From positions 1-41,036 of the forward strand of contig AUXH01000103.1 of assembly GCA_000482145.1 (NCBI GenBank): DNA of 41,036 nt, in the 5' to 3' direction. The notes beneath the pieces were generated by a model. The model worked only from the letters and a program-made list of their open reading frames with translations. It did not search any database and had not been told where the DNA came from. Each line of letters opens with the position of its first letter. The stretch's first letter is position 1. Below are positions 27,247 through 37,118 of this stretch, in pieces. A program made the position numbers and the translations under genes. The stretch comes from Strigomonas culicis (taxonomy: Eukaryota > Euglenozoa > Kinetoplastea > Trypanosomatida > Trypanosomatidae).

Positions 27247-30200
27247 ATGCTGTCCATTTCGGATGCCTTGCTGCACTACGAGCAGCCGGAGAAGGCGTTC
27301 GTGATGCCCAACCAGCGACAGCTCTTGTTCGAGAATAACGTGTACTTTAGCATAGATTTTGTAAGCGAGGAGGAGTCGTTTCTCGATGATCTGCGCTACA
27401 CGGGCCTCCATGCGGCCAAGCGCGTGAACGGGTTTCACGTGCTGCTCTGCCAGGAGCGCGTGCTTTTTGTGGATCATGAGCGGCAGTGTAGCTTCCCGCC
27501 GTTTACCTCCAAGGTGTCGGACGCCTACATTGAGATCATAGCAGGGGAGTTGGCCATCGTGTGCATTGCCACCATGACCGGCGTGTGCGTCGCGTTGGTG
27601 AAGCTGGGGTCGCCCGCGACGGTCGTGCAGTCCATTTTCGTGGAGACGCACAAACCGGCGGTGCGGATCCACCGGCTCAAGAAGGACATCTTTACGGTGT
27701 GCTTCGCCGACTGCTCCGTGCAGAACATGAACTTCGTAGTCGACAAGGACGAGCACCACTTGCCGCGACTCCTCCGCGTGTTCGTGCAGGAGCAGGCGCG
27801 CGCGGCGACCCGCAGCGGCGTGTATCGGGACAGCATCCTCAACGTGCACCACGGGCAGCTGCTCATGCTCTCCAACACAAAGCTGGTCTGCTGGTCCTTG
27901 GAGGTAGACGGCGTGCCGCGCCAGCAGGCGGAGTTGGCCGTCCCCGCGGAGGCGGTCTCGCTGCTGCTCGCGGACCAGGAGTCGCTCATGGGGCTTGTCG
28001 TGTTTCGCAACGGCGCGCGGGCGCACGTCGTCCTCCAGCCGCCGGCCAGCCCGGCGCGCCCGCCGCAGCTCGCCCTCTGCAACTATGTGCAGCTGCCGCT
28101 GACGCTGCCACTGACCAACGTGGCGCACGCGTGTGAGGGCGCGGGGCCGCTCATCCTGTTCGACGCCTCGTCGCTGGCGCTCGTGGTGTCCAACCCGAAC
28201 GGGTCCTCCACGGAGCTGCCCTGCATGGATGACTCGGTGCCGCCCAACACCCCGATTGAGGCCGTCTCCGTCGTCCACGTGGACGCGGTGGTGACCGGCA
28301 TCAGCTTCGAGCACATCAACGCGAGCCGCGGCGACGGCGTTTTCTGGGTGTACGGCACACACCGCATTGTCGCCATCGTCACCTGCCTGTCCAAGGCGCA
28401 CGTGCTCTCGGACACCATCACGGCGGTGCCGTCCAAGGTCCACGCCTTCGCGGCCCTCTCCCCCCGGGAGTGCGCGGACTTCCTCAGCGACCTTCTGCTC
28501 GCCGGCTACCCCGTCGAGCGCGTGGGGGCCATGTGGGAGCCGCTGCTCGCCCCCCAGCCGACCGCGGGGGACGCCACCGCCTACACGCTGTCGCCGGCTG
28601 CGCAGAGCCTCACCGTGCACCTGCTGCAGCGCATCGGGCTGCTCGGCCAGCTGTGGCGGTCGTTCCACTACTTTGGTCTCGCGCGTGACCTGCTGCACCA
28701 GCAGAAGGGGCTGCTGCGCGCCGCCCACACCGCGCGCGCCGCCTTGCAGCGCTGCCGGGGCAGCTGGCTGTCGTACCCCGCCAAGTCCACGCTGATCTGG
28801 TCGGGCTCCGCCCCGCTCGTCATGCGCGCCGCCGCGGGCGCGGGCCGGCCGCTGAGCCTCGTGGGGGCGATCAACGGCCAGGCAGAGTTTCTTGACAGCT
28901 TGCTCGCGAGCGTGGAGCACGCGGCGATGCTGTGCCACTTGTACAGCCTGCAGCTCGACCACAGCGCCGCGGCGCCGCACCCCCCGTGCGCGCTGGAGGA
29001 GGCCGTGTGGACGCGGGACCCCGCGGAGCTCGAGAACGAGCTCTGCATGGCGCTGCTGCTGCTCGAGAGGGTGGAGGTGACAGAGGTGCTGCACACCTTC
29101 ACAACGCTGCCGCGTCGGGCGGCCTGCGCGGTTCGCTTCCACATACTGTACGTGCGCGGGCTCTACGCCGACGCGCTGGCCTTCGCGGAGGCCAACATTG
29201 AGCTGCTCGTGGCAGAGCGGCTGCTGCAGCACGTCGTGGCGAGCCTCGAGGCGCGGGCGCCGGACCTGCTGCCCACGCTGCGGCTGCTGCTCTGCTACTA
29301 CCACGCGGACCCCACTGTGCAGCAGTCCGTCATCCGGGTGCTGGAGGAGCTGACCAACGTGCGGCTGCTGAAGCAGAGCCTCGAGTGCGTGTTCCAGGCG
29401 GAGGGCATGGGGTCCCTGCAGGACTACGTGCTCGACTGGATGGAGAGCCTCCCCCTCGACGACTTCCGCATCGAGACGTGCGCGGAGGTCATTTCGGAGC
29501 TCAACATACAGGTGGACCCGGCGCACAACATCACGGGCAGCTTCTTCTCCTGCTGGAAGGAGCGCCGCCGCGGCGACGCCGCCGCGGCCGCGCGCCGCTT
29601 CGGCCAGCTCGCCCTGACGCGCCAGCCGGCGACCATCGACGTGCGGCTCAAGTGCCTGGAGCAGGCCGTCCGCCACGAGACGCCGGAGCGCTACCTGTAC
29701 GTCCACTTCACGCTGCTGCTCCAGCGGAAGCTGTGCTCGCTCGTCGAGGAGTTCGTCGAGGGCGGCGGGGCGGCGCACGCCGCGGTGGAGGAGGACCTGG
29801 AGGCGCTGCGCCTGCGCTGTCTGGACGAGAAGGAGCTCTTCATCATCGCGGGCCGCTACTACGAGCTGGGCGGCGCCATCCTCCAGCTCGACTTGCTGCG
29901 CAAGCACACGAACGCCCCCGAGTCGCTGACGAGCAAGGCGCTCGTCGGCGCGCTGCTCTTTATGAAGGCCACGGGCCACACGGCGGAGAGCGCGGCGTCG
30001 CGGCTGCTGGAGGAGCACTGGGCAACCTTCCAGAGTCCGCTGCCGCTGCTGCCCTTCATCGAGTTCTTCGCCTCGCAGAAGCTGCTACTCTCGCAGACCA
30101 CGGGCTTGTTCCTCACCCACGGCGTGCCGATCATGACCGTCTTCGAGACCGTCTTCGGCCTCCTCGAGGGCCACCCGCAGTTCCCCGCCGTGGACGTCAT

Positions 30201-30432
30201 GGCGGAGCTGGTCGGCCTGGTGGAGGCGATGGAGGACGCGCCGCAGCGGCAGGTCTGTGTCGCGCACCTGCTGGAGCGGCTGCACGCGATGATGGACGGC
30301 GAGGGGCGGAGCGCGCCGCTGCCGCCCAAGGCGATCTCCGTGCTCGCCGCGTTGGAGGCCAAGCTGCGGGACAGCAAGCTGCCGCGCGCGGTCGCGGCCG
30401 GCACGTCGCACCTTGCGTCTGTCCGCGCGTGA
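27247..30432 (+). CDS. Large beta-propeller/alpha-solenoid protein, likely Nup155/Nup170-type nucleoporin
   Basis: 1061 aa from the ATG at 27247. The first about 420 residues are beta-rich (YFSIDFVSEEESF, VLLCQERVLFVD, DSILNVHHGQLLMLSNTKLVCWSL, GDGVFWVYGTHRIVAIV), like the N-terminal propeller of Nup155/Nup170. The rest is almost entirely amphipathic helices (about 450-1050), an alpha-solenoid, without membrane segments. Local resemblances to Nup155 include the Q-LLAVTHxGVRL-type strand (here HGQLLMLSNTKL) and the SKVHA segment after the propeller. Its predicted mass of about 117 kDa fits the trypanosome inner-ring nucleoporin called Nup119. Other proto-coatomer proteins with the same architecture cannot be excluded by eye. 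Codon use is strongly GC-rich. Confidence 0.6.
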   Translation: MLSISDALLHYEQPEKAFVMPNQRQLLFENNVYFSIDFVSEEESFLDDLRYTGLHAAKRVNGFHVLLCQERVLFVDHERQCSFPPFTSKVSDAYIEIIAGELAIVCIATMTGVCVALVKLGSPATVVQSIFVETHKPAVRIHRLKKDIFTVCFADCSVQNMNFVVDKDEHHLPRLLRVFVQEQARAATRSGVYRDSILNVHHGQLLMLSNTKLVCWSLEVDGVPRQQAELAVPAEAVSLLLADQESLMGLVVFRNGARAHVVLQPPASPARPPQLALCNYVQLPLTLPLTNVAHACEGAGPLILFDASSLALVVSNPNGSSTELPCMDDSVPPNTPIEAVSVVHVDAVVTGISFEHINASRGDGVFWVYGTHRIVAIVTCLSKAHVLSDTITAVPSKVHAFAALSPRECADFLSDLLLAGYPVERVGAMWEPLLAPQPTAGDATAYTLSPAAQSLTVHLLQRIGLLGQLWRSFHYFGLARDLLHQQKGLLRAAHTARAALQRCRGSWLSYPAKSTLIWSGSAPLVMRAAAGAGRPLSLVGAINGQAEFLDSLLASVEHAAMLCHLYSLQLDHSAAAPHPPCALEEAVWTRDPAELENELCMALLLLERVEVTEVLHTFTTLPRRAACAVRFHILYVRGLYADALAFAEANIELLVAERLLQHVVASLEARAPDLLPTLRLLLCYYHADPTVQQSVIRVLEELTNVRLLKQSLECVFQAEGMGSLQDYVLDWMESLPLDDFRIETCAEVISELNIQVDPAHNITGSFFSCWKERRRGDAAAAARRFGQLALTRQPATIDVRLKCLEQAVRHETPERYLYVHFTLLLQRKLCSLVEEFVEGGGAAHAAVEEDLEALRLRCLDEKELFIIAGRYYELGGAILQLDLLRKHTNAPESLTSKALVGALLFMKATGHTAESAASRLLEEHWATFQSPLPLLPFIEFFASQKLLLSQTTGLFLTHGVPIMTVFETVFGLLEGHPQFPAVDVMAELVGLVEAMEDAPQRQVCVAHLLERLHAMMDGEGRSAPLPPKAISVLAALEAKLRDSKLPRAVAAGTSHLASVRA

Positions 30433-30987
30433 GCGAGGGAGAACGACACGGGCTCGCCGCAGCCGCGGGCGTCTTCACGCGCTTGTGTTGCTCGTTGACG
30501 GCCACGTGCGCCGTGCACGTGCTGTGATATGCACCTATAGAGAGAGCACCGCGGCAGTTCTTACACGGTCAAGGTCATCTTCTTTTTCTTCTTTCATTTG
30601 GCAGATACACTAATTCTATTCTAACCAATTTTGTAAATTTGTTTTGTACATCCGAAATGGAACGGAAGATCCTTCTGCCACCCGCCGTGTTTTTCTCGCT
30701 CTCTTTTCTTTTCACCCTTTTGCATCCATGCACTTCTCTTTTACTATCTGAATCTCAGTTATTGTCACGCATCTGTCTCACACATTCTCTCTTTCCCTCT
30801 TTCCTTCTCTTTGATAAAGGATCGGAGTCTTTTCTCAAAAAAAGCTACCATCCCCCTCCCTGTTTTATTATTATTTTCTTCATTTCCACTTTTTAATTTG
30901 TGTGCTCTTTTCAGTGAATTCTATATATATCTATCTATATATATATACTCTTCTCCGATATTTACAAAAAAAAAAAAACTAATAAAA
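30433..30987. other. Spacer with polypyrimidine tracts
   Basis: T/C-rich from 30575 onwards, with TA-rich repeats at 30920-30950 and poly-A at 30966-30978 just before the next ATG. No gene seen. Confidence 0.5.
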
Positions 30988-31707
30988 ATGTTTCAAAAAA
31001 CGCTTCTGCCACGCATGGTGAATGCGGTGAAGAAGAAGCCCCTTTTTAGTCTCAAGAGCGCCCACCGCCACATCCCCGGGTCTCTCTTCTTTGCGGACCG
31101 CGCGGTCAAGTCGACGAGCAGCGACCCGCGCTTCCTGTGCGTTGGGTGCTCACTGGCCTGCCAGACGAGCGACGGCACGGCCGCCATTGCGCTGCGGCCG
31201 GACACCGCCGCCCCTGCCGCCGCGACCGCGGCGCCGCCGCGCCGGCCGTCGGTGGTCGCCAGCGTGCGCGTGGAGGGCGACAGCGCCGCCTGCATCTTCC
31301 GCAACGGCGCGCTCGTGCTGCAGTGCGTCGGCGACAACCTGCCGCAGCACCACGAGTTCAGCCTGCGGCAGGATGACATCTTCGCCATCGTGAGCGGCGT
31401 TGCGACGGCCGAGGGCGCCGCGAACGCCTTCGCGGATGTCGGGCGCCTGCTGCAGGCGGAGCCGCCGGCCGTGTCGGAGGACTGGCTGCAGTCGCCGAAC
31501 GTCTCCTCCCTCGCCGGACGCGACGTCCGCGGCCGCGCCGCGCGGGTGGACGTCGACCTCGAGTACATGGCGGAGGAGCTGCTGCTGTCGCTGCGCGCCG
31601 CGGAGGGCGAGGCGGGCGCGACGACGGTGGTGGGGCGGGTGCTCTACGACGCCAGCAAGTCCGGCTCGCTGCCGGCCTTCTGCTCGGATGCGCTGAGACG
31701 GGAATAA
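30988..31707 (+). CDS. Probable mitochondrial protein, possibly Whirly/MRP-fold
   Basis: 239 aa from the ATG at 30988 (MFQKTLLPRMVNAVKKK); the same frame continues upstream through AT-rich, splice-signal-like sequence, so the downstream ATG is preferred. The basic, acid-free first 30 residues suggest a mitochondrial presequence. The core has beta-strand blocks (FLCVGCSLACQ, ACIFRNGALVLQCV) and HEFSLRQDDIFAIVSG, which loosely recalls the strand-helix element of Whirly-type single-stranded nucleic-acid-binding proteins such as the kinetoplastid MRP1/MRP2 guide-RNA binders. That resemblance is weak and only a hypothesis. An Ala/Pro-rich low-complexity linker lies at about 70-90. Codons are extremely GC-rich. 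Confidence 0.65.
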   Translation: MFQKTLLPRMVNAVKKKPLFSLKSAHRHIPGSLFFADRAVKSTSSDPRFLCVGCSLACQTSDGTAAIALRPDTAAPAAATAAPPRRPSVVASVRVEGDSAACIFRNGALVLQCVGDNLPQHHEFSLRQDDIFAIVSGVATAEGAANAFADVGRLLQAEPPAVSEDWLQSPNVSSLAGRDVRGRAARVDVDLEYMAEELLLSLRAAEGEAGATTVVGRVLYDASKSGSLPAFCSDALRRE

Positions 31708-32598
31708 CAGTTAAATATAACTCAATCATATTTGTATGACGGATTCGTTTTTCTTTTCTTCTTTCTTTCCATTCCTTTTTTTTTTTTACTGAAAATCTGA
31801 CATATATATATACCGTATATAGTTAATAATTTTTCGTTTTTCTTTCTTCATTTCTTCTTTCTTTGTTCTTTTTCATTTCACCGCTGTTTTCTTCTTTATT
31901 ANTTTTTTTTTTTTTTTGATCTCTTTCTGTTCGTTGTTTAGTTTTTCTTCTTCATACTCGTAGCAAAAACAGTAATAGTTTTTCGTTCGAGTGTTTAGAG
32001 AAACAAAAAAGAAAAAAAGAACATGAGTCTTTTTTTATTTTAATTCTTGTATTTTTCTTCAAATTTTAATGCTATATTCTTTTCTGATATCGTGCTTTTT
32101 ATTTGTTTATTTGTGTTATGTCAACATTCATGTTTTTCTTCTTCCGAAAAAACTGGCATATAAGAAAAAAAAATAGAAAACCAAAAACAAATAAATAAGC
32201 AAACGGAAAAAAAGAAACGGAAAAAGATGAAAACGTAAAAAAAAGACGAAAAAAAAGAGAAAAATACTAAACAGTGAAATGATCAAAAGAACAAGAAAAA
32301 GGAAGTAATCTAATAAAAAAAATATTCAATTAAATAAAGTTTTTTTTTTTTTCGCTCCACTTAGCGATATCAAAGCGCTCCTCAACGAAACAAAAATAAT
32401 GAATGTATATGTATTTTTTTTTACTTTTTTATTTCAATTTAAAGTAACTGCAAAAAAAGATGATTATGTATATTCGACAAAAACTCATCTTTTTTTTTGT
32501 AAGTGTCACTGAACAACTATATACTTATATATATATATATATATATACATTTTTTTCTTTTCTTTTTCTTTTGTCCTGACCATATCCACAAAATACTA

Positions 32599-32634
<36 letters not shown>

Positions 32635-33515
32635 TGTCTATGCATCCACACGTTTCTATGTATGATGTACATTTATACACGTATATACTTGTATACATCG
32701 GTATTGATATGCACAGCCCAACACACATGTCTGTTTCCGTCCGTTTTTTTTCTCTTTTGTGCTTCTTGATCATTTTTTTGAATTTCTCTCGTCGTGTTTT
32801 TTCTTTGGACAGTTTCAGCTTTGCTTACCCTTTCACGAAACCCATTTGCCTTTCGGCAATTGGCGTGCTCAAGCATTCGGTAAATCGTTTCGTCTACCAG
32901 GTTGTTTCATAGATAGAAATGTAAAAGACAAAAAGAAAAAAAAAAGAAAAAATTAAAATAGAAAGAAAAAAAAACATTTCGTGTTACTGTAATGCACATA
33001 CAAAATGCCAGACATCCTTTTTTTTGTTTTCTATTTAATGATAATAATTTCGTTTTTTCTCCTTGTCGTTCAACTCACTTTTGAATGAAAGATATATATA
33101 CATATACGATCAAGATTTTTTTCTTTTTCAATTTCTTGTTAAATTATTATCTTGTTTTTTTTTATTGCTATTAAATTGCATTCAAATTCAAATATACCTT
33201 TTTTTTTCTGTTGCGTGTGCCAAAGAGATCGACCGGCAAAATACCGTTTTGTGCGTCTTTCTGTACTTCATTTTCTTTATTTGTATAGGCAAAGATAAGA
33301 ACGTGCTCTCTTTCTCCCTTTCTCAATTTCTCTTTTTTTTTGTCGACAGAGAAAAGAAAACACTAGAGCCTTCTGTCTACTTGTTTCCGCTGCACCGGTT
33401 GCGGGACCTTGTACACTAGGAAGATTACCCATAGGCTCTGCATACAGCATACGAGAAGGAGGGCCTGAAAACCGCAAGAGGCAATAGAACAACCCACTGA
33501 GCGCTCCGCTTTGCA
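31708..33515. other. 1.8 kb gene-free AT-rich stretch
   Basis: The longest spacer outside the strand switch. It is T-rich (31741-32150), then abruptly A-rich (32158-32339), then T-rich again, with (TA)n at 32526-32548 and 32603-32632 and another A-rich block at 32925-32985. An ambiguous base (n) stands at 31902. The part 32780-32920 has more balanced composition, but no convincing gene is seen in it. The right end (33300-33349) is a polypyrimidine tract ending in an AG at 33348-33349, the likely splice acceptor for the CLP1-like gene. Confidence 0.6.
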
Positions 33516-34841
33516 ATGGCATCTGTGCAGAAGCGCGTGAACCTTAGCGCCGGCGAGGAGTGCACGATCAGCGGCACCGGCACTGTGCACATCCGCCTGC
33601 TCGCGGGCGTGCTGGAGGTGGCGGGGGTGCCGCTGGAGGCCACCGAGACGTACGACTTCCCGCTGCAGCTCGACGCGCGGGCGCTGCTGCTGTACACGCT
33701 CGAGGGCGGCTCCTTCAGTGTGGGGAGCGAGGCGCCGGTCGAGGTGCACCGCGCGGCGACCGGCGCGGCCGTGCTCGCGCAGCTCGCGCGCCGCACCCTC
33801 GCGCCGCGCACGGCGTGCAGCGTGCTGGTGATCGGCGACCGCCGCGGCGGCCGCACACACGCGGCGCACACGCTGTACAACCTGCTGCGCCGGCTGCGGC
33901 CCGACGAGGTGCTGTCGTCCGTCGCGCTGCTGGACATGAACGCGGAGTCGAACTGCCTCTACACCCCCGGCTGCGTGAGCGCGCTCGTGACGAACGAGGC
34001 GGAGCTGCCGCTCTGGCTCGGGCGGACGAACGCGCCGCAGCAGGTGACGCTGAACTTCCCCGTCGGCGGCGCGCAGCAGCCGAGCACGGCGAACGTCGCG
34101 ACCTACCTCCACGCGCTGGAGCAGCTCTACGACACGGCCGTCGCCTACGCCGGCGAGCGGCTGCCGCAGCGCGCGGCGCACCGCCACGTTGTCGTCGACG
34201 CGCCGGCGCCCGAGGGCGAGCTGCAGCCGGGCGTCTTCTACAAGCGGCTGCTGGAGCTCGTGCGGCCCTCGCACGTCGTGCTCGTCGCCGCGCGCGACGC
34301 CGCGCACGAGACGGTGCCGGGCCAGGGCAGCTGGACGAGCTACCTGCAGGAGGACGTGCAGCGGCTACTGCCGGACTGCGAGTTCGTCTTTGTGCCGCCG
34401 CAGGCGCGGCCCTGCCCGCAGTCCACGCGGCCGCTGCTGCTGCTGGAGTACTTTGTCGGCACGCCGCTCGCGCCGCTGGGCTGCAGCAAGGTCGTGGTGC
34501 CGCTGTCCGGCGCGGGGCTGCAGTGCTGCTCGCTCACGGCCACGGTCGGCGCCGACGGCACGGTGGCGGTGCAGCGGGTCCAGCCGGACCGGTCCTGGCG
34601 CGGCCTCGTCTGCGCCCTCTCCCACGCGGAGACGCTGGAGGAGGTGCCGCTGGCGCCCGTCGCCGGGCAGTTCGCCGTCATCGACGTGGACGAGGCCAGT
34701 GAGGAGATGGTCGTGATCGTGCCCGCGGGGGAGGAGCCGCTGCAGCGGCGCCTGGTCATCGTCCCGCGCGCGGCCGAGTCCGACTCGCTGCGACTGACGG
34801 AGGTGCAGATAGCCCAACTAGAAGAGTCGGTCGCGGTGTAA
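33516..34841 (+). CDS. CLP1-like pre-mRNA 3'-end processing factor with altered P-loop
   Basis: 441 aa. The three-part CLP1/Grc3 layout is visible: an N-terminal beta domain (1-90: TGTVHIRLLAGVLEVAGVPL, like the GMAEIFGTEL stretch of CLP1), a central ATPase-like domain (about 100-320) and a C-terminal domain. CLP1 belongs to cleavage factor II in other eukaryotes, and human CLP1 is an RNA 5'-hydroxyl kinase also bound to the tRNA splicing endonuclease. The Walker A region reads GDRRGGRT (107-114) in place of G-x4-GK[ST], so the catalytic lysine is arginine at 113; kinase activity is doubtful, as in yeast Clp1, which binds ATP without kinase activity. The Walker B/lid region LLDMNAESN matches ELDVGQGS. 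Codons are nearly all GC-ending. Confidence 0.8.
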   Translation: MASVQKRVNLSAGEECTISGTGTVHIRLLAGVLEVAGVPLEATETYDFPLQLDARALLLYTLEGGSFSVGSEAPVEVHRAATGAAVLAQLARRTLAPRTACSVLVIGDRRGGRTHAAHTLYNLLRRLRPDEVLSSVALLDMNAESNCLYTPGCVSALVTNEAELPLWLGRTNAPQQVTLNFPVGGAQQPSTANVATYLHALEQLYDTAVAYAGERLPQRAAHRHVVVDAPAPEGELQPGVFYKRLLELVRPSHVVLVAARDAAHETVPGQGSWTSYLQEDVQRLLPDCEFVFVPPQARPCPQSTRPLLLLEYFVGTPLAPLGCSKVVVPLSGAGLQCCSLTATVGADGTVAVQRVQPDRSWRGLVCALSHAETLEEVPLAPVAGQFAVIDVDEASEEMVVIVPAGEEPLQRRLVIVPRAAESDSLRLTEVQIAQLEESVAV

Positions 34842-34854
34842 CGGAAGATCAAGC

Positions 34855-34898
<44 letters not shown>

Positions 34899-35234
34899 TA
34901 CGCACACTGCCAAGAGATGATTAACCGTTTCTGATGTGAGTCCATAACATACATTATAAACAACAGCACCATACTCATCTAACACCTCTTCAATACACTG
35001 ATACATGGTCATGATATGTATTCTCCTTTTGAATGCACACCTCTTTGTTCTCCATTCTTGTTTGTCCCTTCTTCCTTTTTTTTGTTTGTAGGTGCTTCTT
35101 TTCTGTTGTCGTTTTGTAGTAGGAACGTGCACTTTTTGAAGTGACATCTATACTTGTTTGTTGTTTGTCACTCCACCTGTGTCGTGTGTGAGGAAGCGTG
35201 AAAGCGAGCGAGCGAGCAGGCCCCGACTAGTTCC
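34842..35234. other. Spacer with (GT)18
   Basis: Begins with the GT repeat 19 bases after the CLP1-like stop, then T-rich sequence (35070-35120) with candidate splice acceptors upstream of the next gene. No gene seen. Confidence 0.55.
34861..34897. repeat. (GT)18 microsatellite in the CLP1-like 3' UTR
   Basis: Pure GT dinucleotide run in the transcribed sense. Same orientation relative to transcription as the repeat at 12074-12099 in the other arm. Confidence 0.95.
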
Positions 35235-37118
35235 ATGCGGCGCTCTCTCCGTCTCTTGGGCGACAACAATGTGGACTGGAAGACGCGCGCGCGGCGGGCG
35301 GTGCAGCGCACGGTGCGCCGCTACGTGCCCGACCCGCGGGACAACCCCCTGACGGAGCTGCCCATGTCGGCCGAGTCCTACGCCAAGACAGACCAGGCGC
35401 AGGACGGCAACGTGCGCATCGGTATTCGCCCGGGCCAGTCCATCGAGGACTACATGGTGGAGCGCGACCGCAAGTGGCTGCAGAGCCAGCGCGACAGCAT
35501 GAACCCCCTAGTGCAGCACGAGGGCCTGGCCACCACGAAGGATGGAATGCCCTTCGTGCCGGTGGGGGACCGCCGTCGCGACATGGACGTCGAGTCGCGC
35601 AACGCCGACATCCACCTGCCGGAGCGCGCAGACTACGAGATGGACGACGAGACGGTGCTGCTGCGCCGGCAGCTGCAGGTCGAGAACGAGGCGCAGTACC
35701 GCCGCTTCGTGGCGGAGTCGAAGCGGACCGAGATACAGATGCACGACACGCAGAAGAAGCGGCGGCAGCACCCGAGCGACCCCAACTACGACCCCTTCAA
35801 GCTGACGCCGGACTACAGGCCGCAGGATAGCGCCCAGCTAGCGCAGTGGCTGAAGCGGCAGCGCGAGTCCGGCAAGAGCGCCTCCGGCCTGTCGCTCCAG
35901 ACGCGCGAGGGGCAGGAGCGCTTCTATAACGAGGAGAAGATGGCGACGCAGTACCACGGCAACCCCTTCTCCACCCGCATCGAGACGCCGCGCGGCATGG
36001 CCACCATCGAGGTGACTGCCTACTCCCCCGACAGCATCTTTGTGAACAACAAGGAGGTGATCGGGTCCTGCATCGTGACGGAGAAGGGCTTCTTCCACTG
36101 GAACGTGAGTAGCTTCGAGGAGGTGAATGAGCGCACGCTCTCGCTGCTGCTGCACTTCTACCCGGTCCCCGATGTGATCTTCCTCGGCACCGGCCGCAAC
36201 CTGCACTTCATCGACGAGGAGCTGCGCATCGCCTTTCAGAAGCGCGGCTCCGTCATCCACTGCCTCACGACCCCGCAGGCGTGCGGGCACTTCGGTACGC
36301 AGGTCTCCATCTCGCGCCGCGCCGCGCTGGCCATCATCAACCCCATCCCCACCAACCCGTACGGCGTCGAGTGCTTCGGTGACTTCATCGAGAACGACAT
36401 GTTCTCGCTCTCCGACTCCGCCCTCGGCATCTCGCCGCTGCGGCAGTTCTCGTCGACGCTGTTCAAGCGCAACGAGGTGGCGGAGCGCTACCGCCACATG
36501 CAGGGCACGGGGATCGGCCCGCGCTACCACGAGCTGAGCGACGGCCGCCTCGTGCGCCCCGGCACGAGCGGCACCAAGCTGCGGCCCATGATCGAGCCCG
36601 GCGACGTCATCGACTGGGAGAAGCTGCCGTCCTACTACCACTGGTACCCGAAGGAGGAGCTCTTCGACTACGTGGAGAACAACACGTACCGTCAGATCGG
36701 CGAGGCCGGCGCGCGCGGCACGGACGAGACCCGCATTATGCGCGCGCAGAGCGGCGAGAAGTACATGAAGGAGGACATCGTCGTGACGGAGCTCATGCCG
36801 TGGGACAGCGCCAGCATCCCGCTCACCCGCTTCCCGCACGAGCGCAGCGACGAGGAGATCATTGTCGAGGACCCCAAGACGGGCCGCATCATCGGCATGG
36901 AGCGTGAGACGTACGACCGCTGGCGCAAGATGATGGATGAGCGCCGGCGCGGCGCCGAGGAGACGGACCCGGTCGAGTACGACCAGGAGCGCTACGTCAC
37001 CAATAAGGAGGGCATGGTGTTCGACCTGTCCAAGATCAAGTACAGGCCCATCTACGAGGGTCGCTGGAACCCGCGCCGGCAGCAGAGTACGGGTAGAACG
37101 AATCCAATCATGACATAA
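35235..37118 (+). CDS. NDUFAF3/DUF498-domain protein with long extensions, probably mitochondrial
   Basis: 627 aa. Residues about 258-370 form an Mth938/NDUFAF3-type domain (PF04430 family): DSIFVNNKEVIGSCIVTE, FFHWNVSSFEEV, VPDVIFLGTGRN, IAFQKRGSVIHCLTTPQAC and ALAIINP match the conserved strands and helices. NDUFAF3 helps assemble respiratory complex I in animals and is usually under 200 aa. Here it carries a 257-residue charged N-terminal part beginning with a basic MRRSLRLLGDNN and TRARRAVQRTVRRYV, suited to mitochondrial import, and a 255-residue C-terminal part rich in Arg, Glu and Tyr. The extensions resemble those of kinetoplastid mitoribosomal proteins, so a structural role there is as plausible as complex I assembly. 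Codons are strongly GC-rich. Confidence 0.85.
   Translation: MRRSLRLLGDNNVDWKTRARRAVQRTVRRYVPDPRDNPLTELPMSAESYAKTDQAQDGNVRIGIRPGQSIEDYMVERDRKWLQSQRDSMNPLVQHEGLATTKDGMPFVPVGDRRRDMDVESRNADIHLPERADYEMDDETVLLRRQLQVENEAQYRRFVAESKRTEIQMHDTQKKRRQHPSDPNYDPFKLTPDYRPQDSAQLAQWLKRQRESGKSASGLSLQTREGQERFYNEEKMATQYHGNPFSTRIETPRGMATIEVTAYSPDSIFVNNKEVIGSCIVTEKGFFHWNVSSFEEVNERTLSLLLHFYPVPDVIFLGTGRNLHFIDEELRIAFQKRGSVIHCLTTPQACGHFGTQVSISRRAALAIINPIPTNPYGVECFGDFIENDMFSLSDSALGISPLRQFSSTLFKRNEVAERYRHMQGTGIGPRYHELSDGRLVRPGTSGTKLRPMIEPGDVIDWEKLPSYYHWYPKEELFDYVENNTYRQIGEAGARGTDETRIMRAQSGEKYMKEDIVVTELMPWDSASIPLTRFPHERSDEEIIVEDPKTGRIIGMERETYDRWRKMMDERRRGAEETDPVEYDQERYVTNKEGMVFDLSKIKYRPIYEGRWNPRRQQSTGRTNPIMT

Noticed and set aside
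27184..30018. 944-codon minus-strand frame opposite the nucleoporin-like gene
   Set aside because: Caused by extreme third-position GC of the sense gene; low-complexity His/Arg/Leu product and against the direction of the unit.
32503..32956. Frames rich in Tyr/Ile across TA repeats
   Set aside because: Direct translation of (TA)n and T-runs; not coding.
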